NCBI GenBank assembly: GCA_023935145.1
Contig: CM043701.1
Location: forward strand, 77,584,817 to 77,648,816
Length of the DNA: 64,000 bases
Direction of reading: 5' to 3'
Source of the DNA: Bretschneidera sinensis
Taxonomy: Eukaryota; Streptophyta; Magnoliopsida; Brassicales; Akaniaceae
Made by a program: the position numbers and the translations under genes. Positions 54,459-64,000 of this stretch are shown here, in pieces. The notes beneath the pieces were generated by a model. It made no database searches and was not told the DNA's origin. It was given only the letters and a program-made list of their open reading frames with translations. How positions within the stretch are numbered: the stretch's first letter is position 1; each line of letters begins with the position of its first letter.

Positions 54459-54806
54459 TCAACCGACTCCAATCCTAAGTAATTCAAGGCAATGATTGAC
54501 CTTACTTAGAGGTAGAAACTTGGTGCCTAAATCTGCAAGACTTTTCTCCGTGGTCTTCTTGTCAACATGAATGCATCCTTTCGTACCATTTTCCAGAATG
54601 TAATGATACCAAACATCCATATGCTTTGTCCCCTCATGGAACACCAGATACCTCCACAAGTGCCCTGCACTTTGGCTATCCAAAGATACCACTACCTGCT
54701 CTTTTAGGACCTCCCACTCGTCCAACAACCGTTTGCACTCCATAGCCTCCTTTATGGCTTCCGTAGCCGCTATGCATTCTGCCCTGGTTGTTATGAGTGC
54801 TATCAC
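54459..54806 (-). pseudogene. RNase H of Tork copia
   Basis: The minus strand reads TTRAECIAATEAIKEAMECKRLL, VVSLDSQSAGHLWRYLVFHEGTKHMDVWYHYI and ADLGTKFLPLSKVNHCLELL, which is copia RNase H and the pol end. The first catalytic strand (TDADYAGD type) is missing. A stop separates it from the RT part. Confidence 0.87.
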
Positions 54807-54815
54807 TGGCTGCCA

Positions 54816-55670
54816 CTAAGCCTCCATGTACCTCAGCAACCACTTCATCCTAAGACAACGCTTTTTTCCGGGATTAGTCACACATTTGCTGAAAACATCC
54901 ATTGCCCAAGAAACACTTGACCTGTTTTTCTTCCTTTCCCGGATGATTCTCCTCATCCCAATGATCTTTTGTGCAAGGTTGAGATCCTTCCTCTCGAACT
55001 CCTCACTGAGTTGAGATGTAAACCTTTCCATCATCTTCCTGCTGTTCCAAACTAACAGCCCATCAATGACATAGGTGAGGATACTCACCATCTTCTCCAC
55101 CTTGTGTCCAGGTGTGAAAGTTTCTGTGAAACCTTTGTCTCCTCTTCTTGTAAACCCATTCGCCACCAGCTTAGCCTTGTTCCAGACTTCATCTCTTGGA
55201 GGGCACCCTTCTTTGATCTTGTAAGTGCACTTACATTCCACAATTTTCTGATTTCCTGGAATTTTCACCAATTCCCAGAAGTTGTTCTTCCTCAAAGAAT
55301 CCATTTCTTCCTCCATAGTCAGCTGCCACTTTGACGAATCCTTACACTCCATGGCATCCATGTAAGTTTCTGGTTCAGCCATCTCTCCTTCTGTCCAAGG
55401 AGCTGCTGCATCCGCAGCATCTGCAAACCCACATCTTGAAGGTGGTCCGACCAGCCTTCTTTCCTGGTCTCTTATGAGCTGAAAGTCCTTCTGACTTACT
55501 GCAACATCCTCTTCTTGTTCAGCCTCTTCTTGAGTTTCTTGAGTTTGGCAATCATCCAAGGGCTCTACCTGGTCCGAACCCTCTTGCCTCCTTTGCTCTA
55601 CCTGAACAGAATCTCCCTTGATGCTATGCTCAACAATTTCTGAATTGGTTTGCTCACTAGCCCTGCAGGG
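54816..55670 (-). pseudogene. RT of Tork copia with central deletion
   Basis: The linker and RT opening are present (MDAMECKDSSKWQLTMEEEMDSL, WELVKIPGNQKIVECKCTYKIKE, KAKLVANGFTRRGDKGFTETFTP). The frame then skips the FLHG and YGLKQ segments and lands on SILTYVIDGLLVW, where YVDD should be. It then skips again from ERKKNRSS to the RPDIAHAM-like end. Two in-frame deletions have removed most of the palm; the catalytic aspartates are damaged. Confidence 0.87.
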
Positions 55671-55837
55671 TTAGTTTTCTCCAAGTAGGGAAATAACAAT
55701 TCATTAAAATTAACATCCCTACTTATTATGAGTTTTAATCCTTCTTTTTCTAAGGACCACAACCTATATCCCTTAGCCCATTCCCCATATCCTAGAAAAA
55801 CACATTTTCTATATCCTGGGCTAAGTCCATCATCCTT
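55671..55837 (-). pseudogene. Integrase tail of Tork copia, broken
   Basis: The minus strand carries the CVFLGYGEWAKGYRLW and SRDVNFNELLFPYLEK text with stops, linking the two open parts. Confidence 0.7.
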
Positions 55838-57490
55838 TTATTGTGCATACGCAGCACACCCAAAAGTCCTAAGGTTGTCCAACTCAGGGGGTTTTCTACT
55901 CCACATCTCCATGTGAGTCTTTTGGAACACAATCCTAGAGGGTGATCTATTAATCAAATATGCAACTGTAGCTACAGCTTCTCCCCAAAAATATTTTGGT
56001 AACCCGGATCCATCTAACATGCACCTAACCTTTTCCATAAGGGTCTTATTCATCAACTCAGCAACGCCATTTTGCTGAGGAGTTTCCACAACCGTCCTAT
56101 GTCTTAGAATGCCATTTAACCTACAGAATTGATCAAGTTCTTGGTTAAAAATTTCTAAGCCATTATCGGTTCTTATCCCCTTAACTACTCTACTCATTTG
56201 AGTCTCAACCAGCCCTTTCCACACCACTAACTTATTCAATGCATCTGATTTATTTTTCACCAAATAAAACCACACTTTTCTTGAATAATCATCAATTAAA
56301 GACAGAAAGTAAATGTTACCTCCCTGTGTTGGTGTCATTGCTGGTCCCCAAAGGTCCGCATGAATGTAGTCAAGAATGCCCTTAGCCTTGTGCACTCCGG
56401 TGTTGAAGCTGACCCGGTGTTGCTTCTCAAGAACACAACAGTCACAGAAATCAAGTTCCTCTACTTTGTCTCCACCAAGTAAGCCATCCTTGCTGAGAAC
56501 TTGCAGGCCCTCTTCACTCATATGTCCCAAGCGAGTGTGCCGAAGGGCTGCCTCATCCATCTCAGCCATCAAGCTTGTTGCTTGATCCTTGATTTCCATG
56601 TCTTCGATCATCTCATAAAGTCCATCGTTTCTTGCTGCCTTGATCACTACCAAAGATCCCTTGGCCACCTTGATCTTTCCTCCCTCTATGTTGCATGTAT
56701 AGCCCATGGAATCCAGCTGCCCCAATGAGATCAAGTTCCTCTTCAAATCTAGAACATACCTCACATTTTCCAGCAGCCTTGTGACTCCATCAAACATCCT
56801 TAATTGGATGTCTCCAATCCCTCTCACTTGGCAAGAATTATCATTCCCCAAGAAGACTCTTCCCTCATTGATCTCCTTGAAATTCTTGAACCATTCTTTG
56901 TGAGGGCTCATATGATGAGTGCACCTGGTATCCAAGATCCATTTTTCGCTGCCTTCTTGCCCCTTACTCACACTTGAGCACACAACAAGAACATCATCAT
57001 CTTGCTGTTTTGTTTTGGCAACCGAAGCCTCTCCATTCTTGGTATGGCTTCCTCCTCTATCCCTTGTCATCTTCTTGCAATCTTTCTTGACATGACCCTC
57101 CTTATGGTAGTAGTAGCAGCTCTTCCCTCCAAATCTCAATTTGGAATGCATTCTCCCATGGCTTTCTCTTCTACCTCTGTCCCAGTAGTAGCTATGCATG
57201 CTGTTGTGCACTCTCCTATGGCTCTCTCCTCTACCTCTGTCACAGTAGTAGCCATACATGCTGTTGTGCACTCTCCCATGGCTCTCTCCTCTACCTCTGT
57301 CCTGGTAGTAGCCATGGTTGTTGCCATACCAAGTTGCTGGCCTTCTTTTAAAGAACAGCCCTTTACCACTTGATGTACTCCTTTTCTTGGCATCAAGATT
57401 ATCTTGCAACTCTTTCTTAGGATCAAATTTAAAAGCAAAGATTCGTTTCCGAAGATACCTCTTATGTGGGAGAGATTTCTCAAGAAACAA
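55838..57490 (-). pseudogene. Gag end, protease and integrase of Tork copia
   Basis: A 550-residue open stretch beginning after the gag stop. Gag jumps from KKELQDNLD to KKRSTSSGKG, omitting about 60 residues. Three near-identical 20-residue linker units follow (DRGRGESHRRVHNSM type). The zinc knuckle CYYYHKEGHVKKDC lacks its second Cys. Protease WILDTRCTHHMSPHKEWF has DTR for the DSG/DTG triad. Pre-integrase is LRHTRLGHMSEEGLQVL...FCDCCVLEKQHRV. The integrase core includes LDYIHADLWGPA, SLIDDYSRKVWFYL, IRTDNGLEIF and TPQQNGVAELMN. Integrase catalytic residues remain; protease and Gag are damaged. Confidence 0.9.
57121..57320 (-). repeat. Three 60-bp tandem units in gag linker
   Basis: Exact 60-bp period at 57121-57180, 57181-57240 and 57241-57300, each with AGTAGTAGC...ATGGCTCTCTCCTCTACCTC, keeping frame (20 codons). 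Sister copies have a single unit. Confidence 0.9.
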
Positions 57491-57505
57491 TTCATCTAGT
57501 TTCTT

Positions 57506-57757
57506 CTATAATACAGCTGGATCTTCCGAGTCTCCGCACTCCCTTGTGACATTGTCCGACATGTGCAAGAAAATGGTGCTGTAGGCCATCTTCTTCATCT
57601 CGGTCCGCTGGTCCTCCGTGACACTTGCTGGAAAAACATCATCTTCTCCAATAGCCAAGTCCACTTTCTGCTGCATGAGAACCGCCTTGATCTTCCACTT
57701 CCATAGGGCAAAGTCTCCCTTTCCATCAAACTTCTCCACATAGAAATTTGAAGCCAT
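57506..57757 (-). pseudogene. Gag N-terminal part of Tork copia
   Basis: The ATG at 57757 opens MASNFYVEKFDGKGDFALWK and runs to GDSEDPAVL, where a TAG at 57506-57508 stops it (the family reads IWKKLDELF). Gag then continues in frame at 57490. Confidence 0.88.
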
Positions 57758-57808
57758 CTTTGCGGACAAGATCCCAGATTTGTGCACTAACCACAACTGC
57801 TTTCTTCA

Positions 57809-58010
57809 ACCTCAAGAACACAGATCGAAGATGGATCTTAACCGTTCTTGAATCACTCTCAAGAACACGACCAGATCTTGATCTTTTCACCGTTCTTGAA
57901 TCACCCTCAAGAACACGATCAGATATTGATCTTAACACCGTTCTTGATTTACTTCAAGAACACGATCAGATATAGATCTTAACTGCGTTCTTGAATCACC
58001 CAAGAAGTTG
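57809..58010 (-). repeat. Four tandem leader units with TTCTTGAA palindromes
   Basis: Four imperfect units of about 48 bp, each CTCAAGAACACGA.CAGAT.TTGATCTTAAC.CCGTTCTTGAATCAC. The copies at 7340 and 27400 have about two. The unit has dyad symmetry (GTTCTTGA ... TCAAGAAC). Confidence 0.85.
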
Positions 58011-58074
58011 ATCTTTGATTCTTGGAGTCTTGGCTCCGTATCTTCTACTTCTTATTCCGATAACCAGCTGCTGT

Positions 58075-58107
58075 GCTCTGATACCACTGACCAAAGCTCT
58101 GATACCA
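58075..58107 (-). other. Duplicated tRNA-Met primer-binding site
   Basis: The minus strand reads TGGTATCAGAGC at 58107-58096 and again at 58086-58075, 21 bp apart, with identical AGTGG context. Only the first is next to the LTR. Confidence 0.9.
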
Positions 58108-58108
58108 C

Positions 58109-58963
58109 TGTTTGAAATCACCTTGTCAAGATGCTCAGGTGGTGATCTTCCAAACATCCAAGTCTTGAATGACTTGTAGAAAGAATTTCAGCAATCGAAC
58201 ACAAGAACAGAAAATCAAAGAAAGAAAGAAGACAAGTAATTTGTTGTCGAGGTTCGGCAATGTGCCTATGTCCCCGTGAGATCCTCCGAACTCTCTGCAC
58301 TATCTCAATGGTTCTTACAAAGTTACAGCAATCCCCTTCAAGAATCCAAGTTCTTGAAGAACCAAGAAGAGAACGAGAAAGTGATTGACCTATTACAATG
58401 CTTTCTATCAATTCTCTACTAACCTCTCTTCTTTACAACCAGCCTCACTACAAGAGTCCCTCTTGTGTTTATGTCTCTCACACAATTCTCTCTTGTGTTT
58501 ACAATGATCTCACAATGTCACAACCTGTGTGGTTCTCTCACACACCTTTTTCACCACTTGAATGAGGCTAAGAAACCCTTTTTATAGCCTCTTAATTCTT
58601 GGACAATCTTGTGAATCATTCTTGACCCTTTGATCATGTTCTTCCTTTAATCTCAGCCCTACATCACTCTCCAAGTGATGCTGTGCATTTTGGTGTGGTG
58701 CTGTGTGCTGCGGTGTGACCTTATGCTGCAGCCTCCTGATGCTGTGCGCACACCTCCTGCCTGTGGGCAGAAACTTCCACAGCAGTGTGCCTGACCTTCC
58801 CATGCTCAAAATTGAAGCACACACATGTGTGCAACCTTATAACTTGCTGAAATTTCATACGCCACCTTTGGTTTGGATTTTAACCATCCTTGAACCATGT
58901 TCGGACCTGTTCAAACCTTGACCATGTTTGAACCATGTTTAAACCTTAGACAAAAAACCAACA
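58109..58963 (-). repeat. 5' LTR of Tork copia
   Basis: 855 bp pair of 53522-54377. Its first bases read TGTTTGAAATC instead of TGTTGGAAATC. Confidence 0.94.
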
Positions 58964-60657
58964 ACAACCCTACTATCCTTAGGCAGTAAATACATCACAT
59001 CATTCAAATGTTAAAATGCCTTAATAAACATCCTGATCTCTCTTACTGAGCACTAGTCATATGGGAACAAAAGAAAAATCTTTTGCCTTTGAAGCCTTCT
59101 TCTTTCTTCTTATCTCCCAACAAAGCTCACCATCCAGTAATCATGTTTTGATTTATCTTATAGGTTTCTTAAGAAAAATTTGTTAAAAAAGAATATTTAA
59201 AGTATTATATATTTAATGCCCAGTTATGGGCTTGCCCAGTCAGTAGCATTGAAAAACCTAATGATAATGTTATGGGCTCGGAGGACTTTAGCCCTACCAG
59301 TCATCGTAACTCAAAGGTCTTAATGTGATATTGCAATTCAAGTGGCTTAATTAGACAAACTGAAAACAGCCTTAAAGGGGTTGGTGCTTCTTCCATATGA
59401 AAAGAAAGAACAGGAAAAAGAAGAATCTGAGCTTATCTAACTGCGAAGAAATTAGCAAATCATTATCAGTGAGCCAGCTAAATTCTAACGTATAATCTTT
59501 GCATGGTGAAAGAAAAAATAGTCATTTAACTTGATGACCGACATTGTTACAATTTTAATGCTATTTTCTTTGTGTAATAATACAGACGGGCGATGTTTGA
59601 AAATGCATTTAAGTGAGAATTAAATTAACTTTTTTTAATTATCAAAATATGATCAAATTTTTCTTGTAACCAAGCAGTAAAACAAATTGTTCATATTTAT
59701 TTAAAGATATAATTTATGTAATGATTTATTCTCTTATATATAGACCATGTGCTGATGACGTCTAAAGTCAATGCATAAATATTGATGATGAACTTAAAAT
59801 ATGATTAGTAGTTGTATATGTCCTGTTGATTGCATTTATAAAATTATTTTTTTCTTTTATTAGGTGAGTGTTTTTTCTTTTTTAAGTAAATAGAGTTAAA
59901 TGTAATTTTTTAATGAAAAATATATATTTTGCTGCTCAAAGAAACTAAGGAAAAGTACGAGAAACCATTGAGTTGATTTTACGAATTTAATTTTGTGATA
60001 ATGATAAAAAGATCGTGTGATATATTATTCTTGATATTAAAAATTGTTTGATAAAAAATAAAAAATTATCCTATCAAAATTATTAATTTATTTACATATA
60101 ATTATTAATAAATTTTTTTAATTTTATTATAATTATCACTAAGTCGGTGCTGAGCAGTACTCCCAAAAATAAGGAAAATAAAGTCCTAACCTAAATCAAT
60201 AGCCTCAAAATGGCCTATATGCATGAAGGCTATTTCTGTCTTCTCTAAAAAGAGCTAAAACTCTAGCTCGTTCCTTTCCTGGGAAGAGTGCCAATACGGC
60301 TGAACATATAATTTGTCAAAAGAACATATAATTTTAGTTAAAAGTATTATTGAATTAAAAAAATTGAAGATATTATTATCAGTTTAACGACTAAAAAAAT
60401 GAAAGAATGTTGGTAACAATTTGGAGTTGTTTTTTTTTTTGTTGTTGTTGGAATTAAAGTAAGATTTGACTAACTTAATCACATATAAATAGTTAGATAT
60501 AATTATCATTTATTTGATTAAAGAAATTCATTATTTATGTGGGATTAATATGTGATAAAACTAATTATAATCTCACATTTTTATCTCATATCCTTTCATG
60601 GAAAAAATTTATCCCATACATATGGGACTAAAATTTTTATTTTTATCATTTTTACCC

Positions 60658-60688
<31 letters not shown>

Positions 60689-62024
60689 TAAATATATTTA
60701 TAATATTATTATAATAATACTAACAATAATATTATTCTTATAATTATAATGTTAATGTTAATGATAATAGTATTAATAATTAATAATTAAAATACCACTA
60801 ATAATAATTATGATTATTAATTATAATAATATGTATTATGATTATGATGATAAAAATATTAATTTAATAATAATAATTTATTATTAGAATAATAATGATA
60901 ATAATAAAATATTATTATTATAATTAAATTTTAAGATTTTTAAAAATTTTAGATATTATTAAAGATGACGAATATTTTTAAAGTCTTTTGGTAATTAAAT
61001 TTCTTATTCTAATTTAGTTCCAGTCTAACAATTTCATGAACCAAACATAATATTAAAGTATTATCATTTTAATCTCCATTTATCTTATTTTATGTTGATT
61101 CTAATTTTATCCCATTATAATATTATTCATGAACCAAACGGACCCTTAAAGTCTCAATATTACTGCATAATTTTCCCATGATAAATTCATTAACAGAAGC
61201 ATTAAACTTTACTAGATTGTTTATAGAAAAGAAAGGAGATTGGGTTAAGCCAACACATACCCCACAGAGGACGCCATGTGGACTGGTATGAGAGATTCAA
61301 GTTGATTGAAACCGCACGTCGGATATGATAGGCCAATGAGAAACTTCCATTTTTTTGAGGTTAATTGCAGTCTTTAAGCTATTAATCTATAATCTTTATA
61401 TATTTAAATTATGAATTTGATTTCAAAATTTTTTAAATTTTTAATTAATTATAATGTAATATTTTTATATATTATTCATTAATAAATTTATCTTAAAAAC
61501 TTAATAATGTAGAAAATTTGATCACGATTTTTTTTATATGTTTAAAAATAAATACAATCTAACAAGAAAAAAATATGAAAATTGTTTTTGCTATTGAATG
61601 TTTTTTCTATTATTAAATATTTATAAATCACAAGAAATGATATGCAATCAAAAAAAATTCAAAAAAATTTAAATATTTTTATATAATTTATAAAGTTTAT
61701 TGAAATTTTTATTTAAGTGCATTCAATTATTTTAAAATAAAAAATAAATATTATATTTATAAAAAATAACATTATAATTAATTAAAAATTCGTACGTTTT
61801 TTATGTTAAATTTACAGATTAAGTATTCAATGGACACAAAAAAAAATATTCAAAGACATGCCGTGCAATTGACCCTTTATTGGCTAAAAGTTCCACTCTT
61901 TCAAAACCATTTATTTCTCATCACACATCACCCTTAGACCCATCAACATTCAGCCAATACACAAAAGACACATCTCTCTCTCTCTCCCCCTCCCAGTGAG
62001 AGGTAGCAGAGAAAGGCAGTTGAG
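58964..62024. other. Intergenic region upstream of CAS
   Basis: AT-rich. 60658-60930 is a dense ATA/AAT trinucleotide region. 61250-61350 is an island of higher GC with GGATATGATAGGCCAATGAG, which resembles I-box plus CCAAT elements of photosynthesis-gene promoters. 61975-61992 is a CT-rich leader just before the CAS start. No other gene seen. Confidence 0.5.
60658..60930. repeat. ATA/AAT-rich low-complexity region
   Basis: Almost only A and T in imperfect TAA/TTA triplets. Confidence 0.9.
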
Positions 62025-63885
62025 ATGGCAATCCAATCTTCAGTCACTGCAAGAGTTTCTCTTCCTTCTTCTCCTTCCCTCTGTACCACACCCAGATCTT
62101 GTTGCAAAAGTCAGTTGAGACCCATCTCTGTATCACTGCCAACAACCACAATCTCTCTCTTGGCTCTCTTCACGCCTCCCCATGAAGCCAAGGCTGTCAG
62201 TATTTCCAAAGACCAGATTGTCTCATCCATCACTGAAGTAAGAAGTTATTATACTCCCGTATAGTCTTCGCTTGGAGTGTTGTTTGATCAGCATTTTGGA
62301 ATTATATTTCGTGCTTCTAAAGACAAATTTAAGGAGGCAAACAAGTGAGAGAAAAAAAATTAAGTTTCAATGTTAAAGGCAAGATAATTGATTTCGAATT
62401 GAACAAGGGTAACTTAAATTGTTTCTTCAAATTCACTTTATACCCATTTCTTAAATTTACTGCCACGAGCACAAAATTACTTCCAAAATGCTCACCAAAC
62501 TATGCTTTTAGCTTCAATTTTATTTAATACTCATTTCCAAAAATTGATTCTCTTGTGAATTAATAGGTGGAGAAAACAATAGATCAAGTTCAGGAAGTGG
62601 GTTCAAGTTTCTTGGATACTACACAGCGTATTCTTGAAGTTGTGGGGAACACTTTGAAGCCAGCCATTGATAAGGCATTGCCAATTGCACAGCAAGCTGT
62701 AGAGCAGGCCTTGAAGATTGCTTCTCCAGCGATTTCTGAGGGCTCAAAGAAAGCCCAAGAGGCAATACAAAGCTCTGGCATTGATACAGAGCCAGTCTTT
62801 GGTGCTGCGAAGGTTAACCCTTTTCTTCTTCAGCTGCTTTCTCTGATTATTGTACAGTCTGGATTTGTCGTATCTCTTTTACAGTTCACTAATATGCACA
62901 ACATGCTTCCAAATTACATCATAAATAAGTTGTGTCAGAAAGTTGATTTTTGGGGAGGTTTTCATTTTTGAAATGACTGCTATGCTAAATGTGATTTCCT
63001 ATTGGTTGTTTCAATGAGCAAAGCAAATGTGCATGTGGAAAATTGAATTGCAGCAGCCCTTACCTTGGCAATTTCTTCAGCTTTGAAGTATAATTCTGCA
63101 ATTGTTGATGGGAATTAATTAATTATTGTGGGATTCTTTTTATTTTTCTAAGATAACTAATATATTTAATTAGGTGAAATTTCATTAGTTAATTTGGAAA
63201 TCAATTAGCTCATTATATTTTGCATGGACATTCAAAACAACTTCATTTTGCTTTTGAAAGTATCTAGTTGGTCTATGTGTATTCTTTAACATTTGTTTCA
63301 AATGGACTTCTCATGTTATTTTGATAAATGGCCTTCACTTTATGTCTTTATCACATATTGGTTATGGCCACATTTTAATGTTTGATGTGAAACTTGTCTG
63401 TTCAAATTCTATGTGAAGCATCATGGAGATTTTCTGAGAGACCTCCATCTGGTCTTCATTCATGTTCGCATTTCACATCACAGTAATCAAACATGGCATT
63501 TTGAGAAGGTGCCAACTAGCTTAGTTGATCAAATCCTTTGGTGGTTGTAGACCTCGAATCAAATTCCTCCTTCATCTGGGACTTTGTATAGCCCAGCATT
63601 AAACCAAAAAAAGACACATTATAATAAATAAGTTTATTCTTTTACAGATACTGGTTTCTGAACTTATATTCTTAAAACAAACTTGTTTGCAGACGGTAGC
63701 AGATGCAGCGCAGCAGATGACAAAGGTTATTGAGGAAGCCAAGCCCATTGCTTCATCAACTTTTGAAACCGTGTCGTCAGCAGACCCTGTTGTAATTGTA
63801 GGAACTGCTGGAGCATTGTTTCTCTCGTACCTTCTTCTTCCTCCCATCTGGTCTACCATCTCTTTTAGCCTTCGTGGTTACAAAG
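62025..63885 (+). CDS. CAS: Calcium-sensing receptor CAS, chloroplast thylakoid (5' part)
   Basis: Three exons: 62025-62237, 62567-62812 and 63693-63885, joined by GT-AG introns of 329 and 880 bp; the rest lies beyond the window. Residues 1-45 are a Ser/Thr-rich transit peptide, then SLLALFTPPHEAKA and SISKDQIVSSITEVEKTIDQVQEVGSS. The Ala-rich N-terminal region follows (LKPAIDKALPIAQQAVEQA, SPAISEGSKKAQEAIQSSG, TVADAAQQMTKVIEEAKPIASSTFE). A membrane span, VVIVGTAGALFLSYLLLPPIW, lies before FSLRGYKG. This matches plant CAS, a thylakoid protein that takes part in stomatal calcium signalling and light acclimation; the C-terminal rhodanese-like part is not in the window. Reading through the last donor would add DFNGF and a stop, so a donor at GTGACT (63886) is preferred. 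Confidence 0.93.
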
Positions 63886-64000
63886 GTGACTTCAATGGTT
63901 TCTGATAATGAAATAACTTACATTTGTGTGAATGGCATGAACAAGTTCGAAAAACAGTAAGAAGTTCGTTATGAAATTTGAAATTAAAAAAAAAAGAATC
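63886..64000 (+). other. Third intron of CAS, start
   Basis: Begins GTGACTTC after the AAAG exon end; no further exon before the window edge. Confidence 0.6.

Larger units (their letters stand above)
53522..58963 (-). mobile_element. Tork/Tnt1-like copia, deleted in gag and RT
   Basis: LTRs 53522-54377 and 58109-58963, target duplication ACAAC at 53517-53521 and 58964-58968. Minus-strand order: 5' LTR (58963-58109), duplicated primer site, leader with four repeats, gag with a stop and a 60-codon deletion, protease, integrase, RT with its centre deleted, RNase H, 3' LTR. The LTRs differ by a handful of substitutions, so it is younger than the copy at 26310. Not autonomous. Confidence 0.94.

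Noticed and set aside
63886..63906. CAS reading through to a stop after GYKGDFNGF
   Set aside because: CAS proteins continue with GYKGDLTPAQ; a GT donor lies exactly at the phase-1 position, so the readthrough stop is more likely intronic.
1..64000. tRNA, rRNA, CRISPR or operon-type systems
   Set aside because: None found. Primer-binding sites resemble tRNA ends only because LTR elements are primed by tRNAs; direct repeats are LTRs or tandem duplications without spacer pattern.

Overview
This is a eudicot-type plant nuclear window: AT-rich, with GT-AG introns, a plant AP2/ERF gene, a plastid calcium-sensing-receptor gene, and about two thirds of the length made of plant transposable elements. 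I cannot name the species. No bacterial, viral or CRISPR-like system is visible, and I found nothing I would call a new cellular system. The unusual content is in how the elements are nested, deleted and internally amplified, and in a broken segmental duplication of two transcription-factor loci.

Left part (1-8.2 kb): a minus-strand Tork/Tnt1-like Ty1-copia element, cut in its integrase by a 5.6 kb Athila-type Ty3-gypsy deletion derivative (46-5686, target duplication AACAC). 8.2-23.8 kb: a decayed minus-strand CACTA (En/Spm) transposon whose right terminus is clear at 23774. Its transposase gene carries a threefold tandem repeat and is cut by a second copia (12480-17989), which itself holds an Athila-family solo LTR (16050-17462).

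23.8-38 kb: a polypyrimidine tract, then a pseudogene copy of a RADIALIS-like SANT gene. A third copia lineage (25133 to about 36908) lies inside this copy. It was interrupted in gag by a Tork copia (26310-32564) and again by a 5'-truncated LINE (32925-35180, 11-bp target duplication). After it, the duplicated block resumes and ends with the 3' tail of an ERF gene.

38-47.5 kb holds most of the genic content: an RNase H-like fragment, the intact RADIALIS-like gene (42844), a TRIM element and the intact single-exon ERF gene (45518-46153, minus). 47574-51329 is a very young gypsy element (LTRs differ at 2 of 820 positions, target duplication AGGAT) that keeps gag-protease and has lost nearly all of RT, RNase H and integrase. 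53522-58963 is another Tork copia (minus, target duplication ACAAC) with deletions and a triplicated gag linker. The last 2 kb hold the first three exons of a CAS (chloroplast calcium-sensing receptor) gene running off the right edge.

The host genes show no pathway link. The likely functional genes are the CAS gene, the ERF gene and probably the RADIALIS-like gene; almost everything else is decaying mobile DNA.
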